Shown: positions 26,448-36,221, counted from the stretch's first letter. The stretch: DNA of 64,000 nt from Chloroflexota bacterium (GCA_004295045.1 SHND01000078.1:50595-114594); one strand, 5' to 3'. Translations and numbers: made by a program. The notes: generated by a model not told the origin, from the sequence alone.

Positions 26448-28276
26448 TGACGCCCAAACTTTCCTCTGCATCTGTACGAGTCAGCGCCTTTCTTGACACG
26501 CTCGAACGCGTCGGCTTGGTCCAACCGGAGCGCGACAAGGCAGGAACGTACAGTTTTCGTCACGCGTTGATGCAGGAAGCGGCATATGAATCCCTCCTCA
26601 GAAATGATCGGCGGCAGCTGCATCGCTTTACCGCGCACGCGCTCGAACGCGACCACGCGGCAGAACTCGACCAGGTCGCCGCGCTGCTGGCGTACCATTA
26701 CGACGGTGCGGACGATAGCGAAACGGCGATGACGTTTGCGACGCGCGCGGGCGATGTCGCGGCGCGCGTCTTTGCCTATGCCGAAGCGGTTGTGCATTAC
26801 ACTCACGCCATCGCGTTGGGCGAACAGCTGCGTCATTCCTCGCCTTATGTTTATCGCGCGCGCGCGCAAATGCATGAACGCCGTGGTGATTTCGACGCCG
26901 CGCACGCCGATTTAGAATGCGCGTTGAATTTGGCGCAAACACAAGGTGACGGACGCGGCGAATGGCAGTGTCTGATGGATTTCGGCTTTCTGTGGGCATC
27001 ACGCAGTTACGAACGCGCGGGCGCGTATTCCGAGCGCGCGCTCGACCAAGCTCTCGCCCTGCGCGAACCATCTCTCGTTGCGTACAGCATGAATCGTGTC
27101 GGCAATTGGTTTGTCAATATCGAACGTCCCGCCGAAGCTCTGGTGTATCATCGCCGCGCGCTCGAAATTTTTCAAGAACTCCAAGACGAACGCGGGCTTG
27201 CCGAAACTTATGACTTGCTTGGGATGTGCATGATTATTGCGGGCGACACGCGCGCGAGCGCCGAGTATTATCAACGTGCGATTTCCCTTTTCCGCGAACT
27301 CGACGATCGCATGGGACTGATTTCAAGCCAAACCGCGTACGGCTTTTTGCACCGGAACTATGACACCGATCTGATCGTTACGGAAAAATCGTTCAGCACA
27401 TCCATCGAATTGATGGAACAAGCGCTGCGGTGGGCGCAAGAGATCGAATATCGCGCGGGTGAATCCAACGCCGCCGCGCAGTTGGGCATTTCTTATGCGT
27501 CGCAAGGACAGTACACGCGCGCGTTGCAACTGGCAGCGCGAGGTCTGGACCTGGCGGAACGGATTCAACATCACCAATGGATTGTCGGCGCGCTATATAC
27601 GATGGGGACGATTCACGCCGAATTGCTCAATGCCGAGTACGCGCAAGCGCTGTTCGAGCGTGGGGTCGAGCTCGCCCGGGCAACGCGTTCCGAGTATTGG
27701 GCGCGGGTGATGACTGCTTGGCTTGCGATTAGTCTCATCGGACAGAGCCAATTCGCGCGCGCCCACGAAATTTTGGACCGCGCGCTGCAGGACGATACGC
27801 CGATGCAGACGATGGCACAGCGACGCTTGTGGTCGGCGCGCGTCCTCCTGGCGCTCGGCGAAAAACAGGGCGCGCTGGCGTTGGACCTGACGACGAAACT
27901 GATGGCGTCTGCGGCGAACCGCGATGCCAATCAGGCGATCCCATTGTTGGGCTATATGCAGGGTCGCGCGCTCAACCAGCTGCGTGAATTTGAGCGCGCC
28001 GAGCAAGTTCTGCGCGCCGCGCTCGCGCAGGCGCAAGTAGAGAATCTGCGTCCGCTCCTTTGGCGTTTGCACGGCGCGTTGAGTGGCGCGTTAGAGGGGC
28101 AAGCGCGCGCCGCCGACGCGCAGGCTGCGTTTGACGAGTCGCGCTCGCGCATTTTGGAATTGGCGCAAGAAATTCCGTCTGAAACGCGCGACCGCCAATC
28201 CGCCGCCCAGCCCTTGCGCGGAATTTTTTTGGACCGCACCATGACGCGCATTCGCTTGATGCGCACCGGTCTGTGA
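26447..28276 (+). CDS. TPR tail 4
   Basis: The 609-residue product starts with a short lead and TYSFRHALMQEAAYESLL (RHALMQ at 38-43), then TPR-like repeats. It is closest to tail 9: both share RARxxxxERxGxF, WASRxY and NRVGNW motifs, which separates these two from the others. The ATG overlaps the stop of tail 3 by one base, so translation is probably coupled. The C-terminal motif is looser than in its neighbours (EIPSETRDRQSAAQ). No catalytic motif is visible. Confidence 0.8.
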   Translation: MTPKLSSASVRVSAFLDTLERVGLVQPERDKAGTYSFRHALMQEAAYESLLRNDRRQLHRFTAHALERDHAAELDQVAALLAYHYDGADDSETAMTFATRAGDVAARVFAYAEAVVHYTHAIALGEQLRHSSPYVYRARAQMHERRGDFDAAHADLECALNLAQTQGDGRGEWQCLMDFGFLWASRSYERAGAYSERALDQALALREPSLVAYSMNRVGNWFVNIERPAEALVYHRRALEIFQELQDERGLAETYDLLGMCMIIAGDTRASAEYYQRAISLFRELDDRMGLISSQTAYGFLHRNYDTDLIVTEKSFSTSIELMEQALRWAQEIEYRAGESNAAAQLGISYASQGQYTRALQLAARGLDLAERIQHHQWIVGALYTMGTIHAELLNAEYAQALFERGVELARATRSEYWARVMTAWLAISLIGQSQFARAHEILDRALQDDTPMQTMAQRRLWSARVLLALGEKQGALALDLTTKLMASAANRDANQAIPLLGYMQGRALNQLREFERAEQVLRAALAQAQVENLRPLLWRLHGALSGALEGQARAADAQAAFDESRSRILELAQEIPSETRDRQSAAQPLRGIFLDRTMTRIRLMRTGL

Positions 28277-28277
28277 A

Positions 28278-30074
28278 ATGAGCGAACCTTTGAACTTTGA
28301 CATTCCACTCACGCAACTGCAAACTGCCGACTTGATTCGTCGTCTGCGCGAATTGGAAGAGGCGTATCAATTCAAGCACAACCTGATTCAAGAATCGGCG
28401 TACAGTTCGCTTTTGAAAAATGACCGCCGCAATTTGCATCGCGCGTGCGCGCACGCGTTGGAACGCGCGTATCCGCACGCGTTGGACGAACACGCCGCGC
28501 TGCTGGCAAAACATTTCGCCGAAGCGGGCGACGATGCGAAAACGTTCGAGTATGCGCGGCGCGCGGGCGATGCCGCATTTCGCGTGCACGCGCTCGAGGA
28601 AGCGTTGATGCACTATGACACGGCGGGCTTGCTTGCCGCGCGTTTGCAAATTTCTGCAGCCGATGTATTGCATCTGCATCAGCAGCGCGGGCGCGTGTTG
28701 GAAGTGATGGGACGCTTTGAAGACGCGATTGAGGCGTATCGCGCGTTGGAACAGTTGGGCAAAACGCGCAGCGAGCCGCAGTTGGAAATGGGCGCGCTGT
28801 TGTCGTTGGCGACGCTGTTCACGTTTCCGAATGAGGCGCAAAATTTGGAGCAGGCGCAAACGGTGAATCAAGCCGCGCTGCAACTCGCGCGCGAAATTCA
28901 CGACCAAGCGGCAGAGGCGCGCGCGTTGTGGAATATGCAGCAGCATGCGTACTTTAGCGGACGCGCCAGAGAAGCCGTCGCGTACAGCAAGCAAGCGTTG
29001 GCGATTACAGACCGTCTGAATTTGCGCGAATTGCGCGCGTATATTTTGAATGACGCGAGCCGCGCGTTGGTGACGATAGAATCTGTCCCGAGCGCGTTGA
29101 ACGCGCTGGCGGAAGCGCGCGAAATTTTTCGCGCGGCGAACAATTTGCCGATGCTCGTGGACAATCTTTCGACGACGGCGGAAACAGCCCAGGTCGGCGG
29201 CGAATTGGACATGGCGGAAGATTTCGCGCGCCAAGCGCAAGAGCTGTCGCAAAAGATTGGCAATCTTTGGAATCTCGCATACAGCAATCTCTCGCTTTTG
29301 AGCGTGTACGCTTTGCGCGGCGAATACACGCAAGCATTCGCCGTATGTGACACGGCTGTTCGGCTCGCCAAGCAAAGTGGCTTTTATGTCGGCGCCATCG
29401 TTGCCGAAACCCAGCGCGCGCTCATGTATGGCGAATTGGGCGAACCTGCGCGCGGCATTCAAGTCTTGGAACAATTTCAACCATCTGAAAATTTCATGAT
29501 GATGGAAGCATGGCACGCGGGAACGTTTTTGGGACTCTATCTTTTGAATCGCCAGTTTGACGCGGCGCGTGAGGCGCTTGTCGTCGCGCAACGGATGAAT
29601 ATGGATGACCTCTCGACGTATGGACCTATTTTTGTCGCGTTGGGCAGCGCCAAACTCGCGCTGCACGATAAACGGTATGCCGACGCGGTGGACGCGACGC
29701 GCGAGTTGGTCAACCGCTTGCGCGCGCTGCAATTCCGCTTTTTCTTTCCCGATTTGTTGCTGCAGCAAGGACGCGCGTACGCGGGGATGAAAGAATGGAA
29801 TCTCGCATTCGACGTGCTGCGTGAAGCGGAACGCGTTGCGCGTGCAATGCCAGCTCGCCCCGTATTGTGGGAAATTCTCGCGGCAAGGAGTGAATTGGAA
29901 ATCAGACGCGGCAATCTGGAACGCGCGCGGGAATTGAAACACAAAGCGCGCGCAATCGTGGAATGGCTCGCTGAACAAGCGCCCGATGACCCCTCACCAG
30001 AGTTCGGGGCAAGTTTGCGCGCCTCGTTTCTCGCGCAAGAAAAAATCCGCGCGCTGTGGGATTCCGAACTATGA
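28278..30074 (+). CDS. TPR tail 5
   Basis: The 598-residue product begins MSEPLNFDIPLTQLQTADLI, then YQFKHNLIQESAYSSLL (KHNLIQ at 33-38) and TPR-like repeats. It ends with GNLERARELKHKARAIVEW and a variant of the conserved ASFL ending. The start follows the stop of tail 4 after one base. The fold is predicted to be all-helical and soluble. The central repeats carry LPMLVDNLSTTAE, a variant of a motif (LPML-NNL) shared with tails 6, 8 and 10. Confidence 0.8.
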   Translation: MSEPLNFDIPLTQLQTADLIRRLRELEEAYQFKHNLIQESAYSSLLKNDRRNLHRACAHALERAYPHALDEHAALLAKHFAEAGDDAKTFEYARRAGDAAFRVHALEEALMHYDTAGLLAARLQISAADVLHLHQQRGRVLEVMGRFEDAIEAYRALEQLGKTRSEPQLEMGALLSLATLFTFPNEAQNLEQAQTVNQAALQLAREIHDQAAEARALWNMQQHAYFSGRAREAVAYSKQALAITDRLNLRELRAYILNDASRALVTIESVPSALNALAEAREIFRAANNLPMLVDNLSTTAETAQVGGELDMAEDFARQAQELSQKIGNLWNLAYSNLSLLSVYALRGEYTQAFAVCDTAVRLAKQSGFYVGAIVAETQRALMYGELGEPARGIQVLEQFQPSENFMMMEAWHAGTFLGLYLLNRQFDAAREALVVAQRMNMDDLSTYGPIFVALGSAKLALHDKRYADAVDATRELVNRLRALQFRFFFPDLLLQQGRAYAGMKEWNLAFDVLREAERVARAMPARPVLWEILAARSELEIRRGNLERARELKHKARAIVEWLAEQAPDDPSPEFGASLRASFLAQEKIRALWDSEL

Positions 30075-31816
30075 AGTTGGCTGAACCGTTGGCGCGTCTG
30101 GAGATTACGGAACTGATTCGTCGGCTCGATGAATTGGATGTTGCGTACTTGTTTAAACACGCGCTCGTCCAAGACACCGCGTACAGTTCGTTATTAAGAA
30201 ACGAGCGTAAACGCTTGCACCGCGTCATCGGCGAAACGCTCGAGCGCGAATATCCGCACGCGCTTGTCGAAAATGCTGCACTGTTGACTAAACATTTTTC
30301 AGAAGCGGGCGACGACGCGAAAATTTTGGAATACGCGACGTGCGCGGGCGACGCAGAAGCGCGCGTCTTTGCGAAAGCGGAAGCGATTGAACATTACCGC
30401 GCCGCGCTGGACGCGGCATTGCGCCTCGACGCAGAACGCGAAACTATCATCGCGCTCGCGACGAAACTCGGACGCATGTACGAATTGCGCGACGATTACA
30501 CGAACGCGCTGGCGACGTATGCGCGCTTGAGTGAATTGGCGCGTGAACAAAACGACGCGCGTTTTGAACTCGAGGGCTTGATGCTGCAAGCAACGCTGCG
30601 CGCGACGCCGACGGCGGTTTTTGAACCGCGCATTGGGCAACAAGTTTGTGACCGCGCGCTCGCGCTCGCGCGCGAATTGAACGACGGTCAAGCCGAAGCA
30701 AAAATTTTGTGGAATCTTTTGCTGCTAAAAGGTTTTTCGGGAAATCCGCGCGAGGGAGTGAAATTTGGCGAACAGTCGCTCGCGCTCGCGCGGCAGTTAA
30801 ATTTGAAAACGCAAATTGCGTACACGCTGAGCGATATTGGGATTTATGGTTATTTTGCGAACGCCCAGCCCGAAAAAGCGCGCGCGGCGTTGAACGAATC
30901 GCGCGCCATGTGGCGCGAGCTCGACGACCTGCCGATGCTGGCAAACAATCTCAATAATGCGGGCATTTTGGAATATATCTTGGGCGATTTCGCGCTGTCA
31001 CAAACCTATTACGCGGAAGCGCAAGAAATTAGCGAACGCATTGACAGCGCGTGGGGTTTGATGTTGGCGCGCAGTTCGCGCGGCGTGCATGCGGCGGAAG
31101 CGGGGGATTATGGCGCGGCGCTTGAAGCGTTGCAGTTTGCATATGATTTGGGGCAGCGCATGGGTTTGGGCGTCACCATCATCGCGGCAACCAATTTGGC
31201 AATCGCCTACGGCGCTGTGGGTGAAATTGAAGCGGGCTATCAGATTATTCAAATCGCCGCGCGCGAAATCGAAATTCCGCTGTATCGCGTGCCCGCCAAA
31301 GCCGCGCTCGCCTATCTCACCTTTTTGCGCGGCGAGGTGGAACGCGCGGAAAGCATCTTGCAAGACGCGCATCCGCCCGCATACACAGAACTCGAATTTT
31401 CGTACTTGCCGAGCATCATCGCCGAAGGTGAAATTGGTTTGGCGACAGGACGCGCGCCGCGCGTTGTAGAATATACGGAAACGGTGGCGACGAATTTAAT
31501 TCAATTCGGCATCCAGAATTTTGTCGCCGACGCGGACTTGTATCGTGGACGCGCGTTGACGATGCTCGAACGTTTTGACGAGGCGCGCGTCGCCTTTGAA
31601 CGCGCGCATGAATACGCGACGCGTTTGGGTTCCCAACGCGTCTTGTGGCAACTGTACGCGCATTGGGCAAAATTGGAACGCGCGCAAGAAAATTTTGAAC
31701 GCGCGGCGGAATTGGAAATACGCGCGCGTGAATTGATTGATTCCATCGCCGCGACGCTGCCCGAAAAATATCGCGCGGGATTTTTACAGATAGCGAATAG
31801 TGCGATAGTGCAATAG
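30071..31816 (+). CDS. TPR tail 6
   Basis: The 581-residue product starts MKLAEPLARLEITELIRRL, then AYLFKHALVQDTAYSSLL (KHALVQ at 29-34), the clearest match to the family consensus, followed by TPR-like repeats. The ATG overlaps the stop of tail 5 as ATGA. The last residues (FLQIANSAIVQ) and the stop codon come from a word repeat (31786-31867) that has replaced the normal end after YRAGF. This shows a repeat insertion tolerated at a C-terminus. Confidence 0.82.
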   Translation: MKLAEPLARLEITELIRRLDELDVAYLFKHALVQDTAYSSLLRNERKRLHRVIGETLEREYPHALVENAALLTKHFSEAGDDAKILEYATCAGDAEARVFAKAEAIEHYRAALDAALRLDAERETIIALATKLGRMYELRDDYTNALATYARLSELAREQNDARFELEGLMLQATLRATPTAVFEPRIGQQVCDRALALARELNDGQAEAKILWNLLLLKGFSGNPREGVKFGEQSLALARQLNLKTQIAYTLSDIGIYGYFANAQPEKARAALNESRAMWRELDDLPMLANNLNNAGILEYILGDFALSQTYYAEAQEISERIDSAWGLMLARSSRGVHAAEAGDYGAALEALQFAYDLGQRMGLGVTIIAATNLAIAYGAVGEIEAGYQIIQIAAREIEIPLYRVPAKAALAYLTFLRGEVERAESILQDAHPPAYTELEFSYLPSIIAEGEIGLATGRAPRVVEYTETVATNLIQFGIQNFVADADLYRGRALTMLERFDEARVAFERAHEYATRLGSQRVLWQLYAHWAKLERAQENFERAAELEIRARELIDSIAATLPEKYRAGFLQIANSAIVQ

Positions 31817-31867
31817 TGTGATAGTGTGATAGTGCGTTTGTGCTATCTGCCATTTGCCATCTGCCAA
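31786..31867. repeat. GATAGTGCAATAGTG hairpin word array
   Basis: GATAGTG-type words fill the left part. The right part (GTGCTATCTGCCATTTGCC) is the complement of the GGCAGATAGC family. It forms the end of tail 6 and the leader of the SRPBCC gene. A related run lies at 56023-56062. Confidence 0.75.
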
Positions 31868-31869
31868 CT

Positions 31870-32310
31870 ATGTGGTCCAACAGCGTCTCTCTCGACATTA
31901 ACGCGCCGCCCGAAAAAATTTTCGCGTATCTGATTGATTTTTCGCGGCACGCGGAATGGTCAAGCAATGTCACGGAAATCAAATTGGTGCGCGGCGAAAC
32001 GGGTCGCGTCGGTGCGGAATATGAATCTACGGAAGACATCCCGCGCCCGATGACGACGTACGCGCAAATCACCGCGTTGCGCGCGCCGAATTTGATTGAA
32101 TGGCAAGCCACCGACAAGCGCGTGTTCAAAACAAATTGGACATTCGAGATTGAAAAACAAAACGGCGGTTCGCGTGTGACACAAAAAGTAACCTTTCAGC
32201 CGTTGAATTTTTTCGCCAACATTATTTTGTACGTTTTCCGCGTGCCCGTAGTGGAAAAGGAAAATCGCGCGAGTTTGGAACGGGTTCGGCAACGGATGGA
32301 AAACGGATAA
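31870..32310 (+). CDS. SRPBCC (START/polyketide cyclase-like) ligand-binding protein
   Basis: The 146-residue product starts MWSNSVSLDINAPPEKIFAY and has the pattern of the SRPBCC fold: an opening strand, FAYLIDFSRHAEWSS, then a curved sheet (TWTFEIE-like) and a long final helix (ENRASLERVRQRME). Such proteins hold hydrophobic small molecules in a cavity. No ribosome binding site is seen because a repeat array directly precedes the ATG. It is one of two non-TPR genes in the array and could supply a ligand signal; this is inferred from position only. Confidence 0.8.
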   Translation: MWSNSVSLDINAPPEKIFAYLIDFSRHAEWSSNVTEIKLVRGETGRVGAEYESTEDIPRPMTTYAQITALRAPNLIEWQATDKRVFKTNWTFEIEKQNGGSRVTQKVTFQPLNFFANIILYVFRVPVVEKENRASLERVRQRMENG

Positions 32311-32350
32311 TCGGACGCACACGCCAGACACTTGTCGCAGAACTTTGGAT

Positions 32351-32438
32351 TTGGACGCGGAAAAACAAAGATGAACGCGGAAAATGGCGATTAAAGGTTT
32401 TGAAATCCGCGTTTAGCCGCGAACATCCGCGTCCGATT
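32351..32438. repeat. GGACGCGG hairpin word array, copy 2
   Basis: TTGGACGCGGAAAAACAAAG and ATGAACGCGG at the left are matched by CCGCGTTTAGCCGCG and CCGCGTCC at the right. It is the same family as 9464-9548 and lies between the SRPBCC gene and a MITE-like element. Confidence 0.7.
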
Positions 32439-32445
32439 CAAAGAA

Positions 32446-32541
32446 TTGTGATGTAGCGCGCCGCAAAACGACACTTGATGCTTGACGTTTAACGCATCAT
32501 GCATCTCGGCGTTAGAGAACGCCTTCTACGCACGCATCACA
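32446..32541. mobile_element. MITE-like element, copy 3 (degenerate)
   Basis: The ends TTGTGATGTAGCG and CGCACGCATCACA are inverted and match the ends of copies 1 and 2 in part. The core GGCGTTAGAGAACGCCTTC is shared with copy 2. It ends seven bases before the start of tail 7. The rest of the gap 32311-32547 is the word array at 32351-32438. Confidence 0.5.
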
Positions 32542-32547
32542 TTTCAA

Positions 32548-34299
32548 ATGGAACTCTCCACCTGTCTCACGCAGCTCGAATCGTCTGACCTCGTGCGCCG
32601 TTTGCGCGAGGAGGATTTGGCGTACTTGATTAAACACGCGTTGGTGCAGGACACGGCGCAAGAGTCGCTGTTGAAAAATGACCGCAAGCGTTTGCATCGG
32701 CTCGTGGCAGAGGCGTTGGAAAATTTGTACGCGGAACGCTTGGATGAATTTGCCGCGCGCCTGTTTCAACATTACGACGCGGCGGGCGCAAAGGGTCAAG
32801 CCATCGTGTACGCCGAACGCGCGGGCGATGTTGCCGCGCGGCTCAATGCGCGCGCGGAAGCGATTCTCCATTACGCGCGCGCATTTGAATTGGCGCAGAC
32901 GGATGGCGAAAATTCTGAAACGCTGATTCGTTTGATGACGCAGCTGGGACGCGCGTACGAGTTGGCGGTGGATTACGATGCCGCCATCGCGTTGTATCAA
33001 CGCACGCGCGAGCTTGCACAGACGCACGCAGACCGCGCACTCGAACTCGCGGCGATGGTGCAACTCGCCAAAGTGTGGGCGGTGGCGGCGGTGCGCTACG
33101 AACCGACACAAGCAGAAGCGCTCGCGCGCGAGGCGTTGGAGCTGGCGCGTGAAATCAACGACGAACGCGCGCAAGCGCGCGTGTTGTGGGTGATGATGCT
33201 GCTGAATTTGTACGGCGCGGGCGGCGCCAAACAGGGCGCGCAGTACGGCGAACAATCGCTCGCACTGGCGCGCAAAGGAAATTGGCGCGAACAGATGGCG
33301 TTCACGTTGAACGATTTGTTTTACACGTACCTGAATTTGGGCGAAATGGCGCGCGCCCGCGCGTCGCTGCTCGAAGCGCGCGCCTTGTGGCGCGAGCTCG
33401 ACGACAAGAACATGCTCACCGACAATTTGAGCGCGAGCGGCATGGACCATATCGTGCGCGGCGAGTTTGACGACGCGTTGGCTATCGCCTACGAGAGCCG
33501 CGCGTTGGCGTCAAGCATCAGCAATCAGTGGGGCGAATGTACTTCGTACATGATGGAAGGGTACGCGCATTTGGAACGCGGCGAATTTGGCAAGGCGATG
33601 CCCGCGTTTTATACGTGCATTGAGATTGGTGACCCAATCAACGTGCGCGGGCCCGTTCTGATGGCGCATTATGAATTGTCAAAGGCGTATGCGTTTCTGG
33701 GTGATATGGAACGCGGGCTGAAATTTGCGCGCGCAGGGTTGGAACGCACCCGCAGTTACACGCTCGGCTGGGATGCATGGGCATACGCGGTTTTGGCAGA
33801 GGTGGAAAGCGCGCGCGGCGATTGGGACGCGGTGGAAAACGCTGCGCGCGAAATTCCCGACGAACCAACCGAATATTTTTTCGAGCGCTTTTTGCCCATC
33901 GGCGTTATCTTGATTGTGCTGCTGCAAGCGCGCATGGAGAGGCGGCGGGGCGAATGGGGCGCTGCGCGCGCGCGGTTGGAATCGTTGGAGACGCGTTTGC
34001 GCGCCAGCGAATTATCTTTGTTTTTACCCGATGTGTTGATGGAACGCGCGAATCTCGCCATTGCCCAAAACGAACGCGAAGCGGCGCGCGCTTTGCTGGA
34101 GCAAGCCGCGCGCATCGCGGCGGAAATGAATTTGCGCGCGACGCGTTTTCAGATTGCGCGCGCACAGTTCGATTTGGATTTCGGAACACGCGCAGCCGCG
34201 CGGCAAGCGTTGGAGGCGTTGTTGGAATGTGTGCCAAGCGATTTGCGCGCGTCGTTTTTGGCGACAACGGCGGCGCGGCATATTTTACAAAATGATTGA
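32548..34299 (+). CDS. TPR tail 7
   Basis: The 583-residue product starts MELSTCLTQLESSDLVRRLR, then AYLIKHALVQDTAQESLL (KHALVQ at 29-34) and TPR-like repeats. The end (CVPSDLRASFLATTAARHIL) keeps the conserved motif. There is no ribosome binding site before the ATG, which directly follows a MITE-like element. The ATG at 32548 matches the other tails; an ATG at 32482 would read through the element. It is most like tails 6 and 8 in the first 150 residues. Confidence 0.8.
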   Translation: MELSTCLTQLESSDLVRRLREEDLAYLIKHALVQDTAQESLLKNDRKRLHRLVAEALENLYAERLDEFAARLFQHYDAAGAKGQAIVYAERAGDVAARLNARAEAILHYARAFELAQTDGENSETLIRLMTQLGRAYELAVDYDAAIALYQRTRELAQTHADRALELAAMVQLAKVWAVAAVRYEPTQAEALAREALELAREINDERAQARVLWVMMLLNLYGAGGAKQGAQYGEQSLALARKGNWREQMAFTLNDLFYTYLNLGEMARARASLLEARALWRELDDKNMLTDNLSASGMDHIVRGEFDDALAIAYESRALASSISNQWGECTSYMMEGYAHLERGEFGKAMPAFYTCIEIGDPINVRGPVLMAHYELSKAYAFLGDMERGLKFARAGLERTRSYTLGWDAWAYAVLAEVESARGDWDAVENAAREIPDEPTEYFFERFLPIGVILIVLLQARMERRRGEWGAARARLESLETRLRASELSLFLPDVLMERANLAIAQNEREAARALLEQAARIAAEMNLRATRFQIARAQFDLDFGTRAAARQALEALLECVPSDLRASFLATTAARHILQND

Positions 34300-36076
34300 G
34301 ACACAACTCGCACGTTTAGAAGCAAGCGAACTCGTGCGCCGTTTGCGCGAAGAGGAATTGGCGTACTTGTTCCGACACGCGTTGGTGCAAGACACCGCGC
34401 GCGCGTCGTTGTTGAACAACGAGCGCAAGCGCCTGCATGAACTTGTCGGCGAAGCGTTGGAGCGCGTCTATCCCGAACAACGCGCAGAACTCGCCCCGAT
34501 GTTGGCGCAGCATTTTGCCGAAGCGGGCAATGAAAGCAAGACACTCGAATACGCGGAACTTTCGGGCGATACCGCGCGCCGCATCAACGCGAACGCGGAA
34601 GCGTTGACGTGTTACACGCGCGCGCTCAATTTAGCAATCAAGCTGGATGCGCCGAACGCGCAGCTGCAACAATTATTTTTGAAACGCGGGCGCGTGTTGG
34701 AAGTAAAGGGCGATTTTCAAGCCGCGCTGGAAAATTATGATGACTTGGTCAAGCAAAGCGCGGCGCGCACGGACCCCGCGTTGGAGCTCGCCGCGTTGAT
34801 GGCGACGGCAACGATTCTTTCCATTCCGAGCGTGGTGTACGAACCCAAGCGCGCGCAAGAATTGAGCGACCGCGCGTTGGTGCTCGCGCGCGAGTTGGAC
34901 GACAAAGCGGCGCAGGCAAAAATTTTGTGGAACTTGATGTTGATGAATTCGCGCGTCGGAATGGGCATCCACCGCGCCTTTCAGTACGGCGAAGCGGCGC
35001 TACAGATTGCGCGCGAACAAAATTTGCGCGAACGTTTGGCGTATGTGTTGAATGACCTTTCGCCGATGTATTATTACGCGGGCAAACCCGAACTCGGCAA
35101 GCAAGCCAATCTCGAAGCGCGCGCGATGTGGCGCGAGTTGGACAATATGCCGATGTTGAGCAGCAATTACGGCTATGCGGTGATGAATCATCTCTTTGCG
35201 GGAGAATTTGCCGAGGCGGTTGCGGCGTCGCAACAAGGCGTCACGTTGAGCCGCGAAATTGGGAACGAATGGAATGAAGCGTTCGCGCAAACGTGGGTGG
35301 GCAATGCGTACATCGAGTTGGGCGAAATCGAAACGGCGGAACGCGTGATGCTGGCGGCGATTGCATTGGGCGAACGCGCGTTTCCGCCGACGCTGCTCAT
35401 GACGCGCAGTGTTTTGGCGCGCTTGTACACCGATTTCGGCAACGCGCCACGCGGAATCGAATTGAGTGAGTTGGCGCTGCAAGTAGCAAAGCAGCGTTTT
35501 ACGCCCATGCGTCCGATTGCGGTCAGTGCCCTCACTCATGCCTTGATCGCAGAAGGAAATTTGACGCGCGCGCGCGAGCTTTTGGCGGATATACCGCGCT
35601 TGCTGGAAATGGATACCAATCCGATGTTTGCGGTGGACGGCGTGCGTGGCCGATTCGAGCTGGCGCTGGCAGAGAAAAACTTTGCCGAGGCGTTGAGTTT
35701 GTGTGAGCATCTGCGCGAATATGCCAAGCGCGTCCACCTGCGCCAATATCTGCCTGAAATCATGCTCGCGCAAGCACAGGCGTTGATTGGCTTGGAACGC
35801 GTGGAGGAGGCGGCAGACGTTTTGGAGCAAGCGCGCGCGTTGGCGACAAGAGGCGATGCGCGCTGGAGTTTGTGGCAAATTCTCGCGGCAAGCGCGCGTT
35901 TGCAAGACGCGCGCGGCGATGCGGAACGCGCAGTGCTCGATCGCGCGCAAGCGCGCGAGTTGATTGCTTTTATCGCCGCGCGGACGCCCGAAAATTTGCG
36001 CGCGGGATTTTTGGAACGCGCGCGCCGAGACCTGACACAGCGCCTTGCAGATTCGGACGCGGATGAACGCGGATGA
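34292..36076 (+). CDS. TPR tail 8
   Basis: The 594-residue product starts MIETQLARLEASELVRRLRE, then AYLFRHALVQDTARASLL (RHALVQ at 28-33) and TPR-like repeats. The ATG lies within the end of tail 7 (8-bp overlap), indicating coupled translation. The C-terminal motif (TPENLRAGFLERA) is intact, but the last residues (DSDADERG) and the stop codon are encoded by a GGACGCGGATGAACGCGG repeat. The repeat units share the LPML-like motif (MPMLSSNYG). Confidence 0.82.
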   Translation: MIETQLARLEASELVRRLREEELAYLFRHALVQDTARASLLNNERKRLHELVGEALERVYPEQRAELAPMLAQHFAEAGNESKTLEYAELSGDTARRINANAEALTCYTRALNLAIKLDAPNAQLQQLFLKRGRVLEVKGDFQAALENYDDLVKQSAARTDPALELAALMATATILSIPSVVYEPKRAQELSDRALVLARELDDKAAQAKILWNLMLMNSRVGMGIHRAFQYGEAALQIAREQNLRERLAYVLNDLSPMYYYAGKPELGKQANLEARAMWRELDNMPMLSSNYGYAVMNHLFAGEFAEAVAASQQGVTLSREIGNEWNEAFAQTWVGNAYIELGEIETAERVMLAAIALGERAFPPTLLMTRSVLARLYTDFGNAPRGIELSELALQVAKQRFTPMRPIAVSALTHALIAEGNLTRARELLADIPRLLEMDTNPMFAVDGVRGRFELALAEKNFAEALSLCEHLREYAKRVHLRQYLPEIMLAQAQALIGLERVEEAADVLEQARALATRGDARWSLWQILAASARLQDARGDAERAVLDRAQARELIAFIAARTPENLRAGFLERARRDLTQRLADSDADERG

Positions 36077-36090
36077 ACGCGGAAAAAACG
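36051..36090. repeat. GGACGCGGATGAACGCGG word array, copy 3
   Basis: Two and a half copies of GGATGAACGC form the last codons and the stop of tail 8. Same family as 9464-9548 and 32351-32438. Confidence 0.65.
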
Positions 36091-36095
36091 AAAAC

Positions 36096-36214
36096 CAATT
36101 TAGGAACTCACGTTACGCACATTCGCTAAAAAATAGCGCGTAAACGTACGGCAAATTTTTGCGATGCAGTTCATCGCCATTTGCCCTACCACTGCGTAAC
36201 ATGAATTAGGAATT
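36096..36214. mobile_element. Small inverted-repeat element between tails 8 and 9
   Basis: The outer arms (CAATTTAGGAACTCACGTTA and the complement of TAACATGAATTAGGAATTTG) are imperfect inverted repeats, with a perfect GTTACGCA/TGCGTAAC core at 36112-36119 and 36193-36200. Inside is CGCTAAAAAATAGCG. It has no coding capacity and differs from the other MITE-like elements. Confidence 0.4.
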
Positions 36215-36221
36215 TGCTCTA

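Noticed and set aside
27972..29978. Long minus-strand open frame (668 codons) opposite TPR tails 4 and 5
   Set aside because: The product is Arg/Gln/Phe-rich without motifs and crosses a gene border on the other strand. GCGC-rich codons make antisense frames open by chance.
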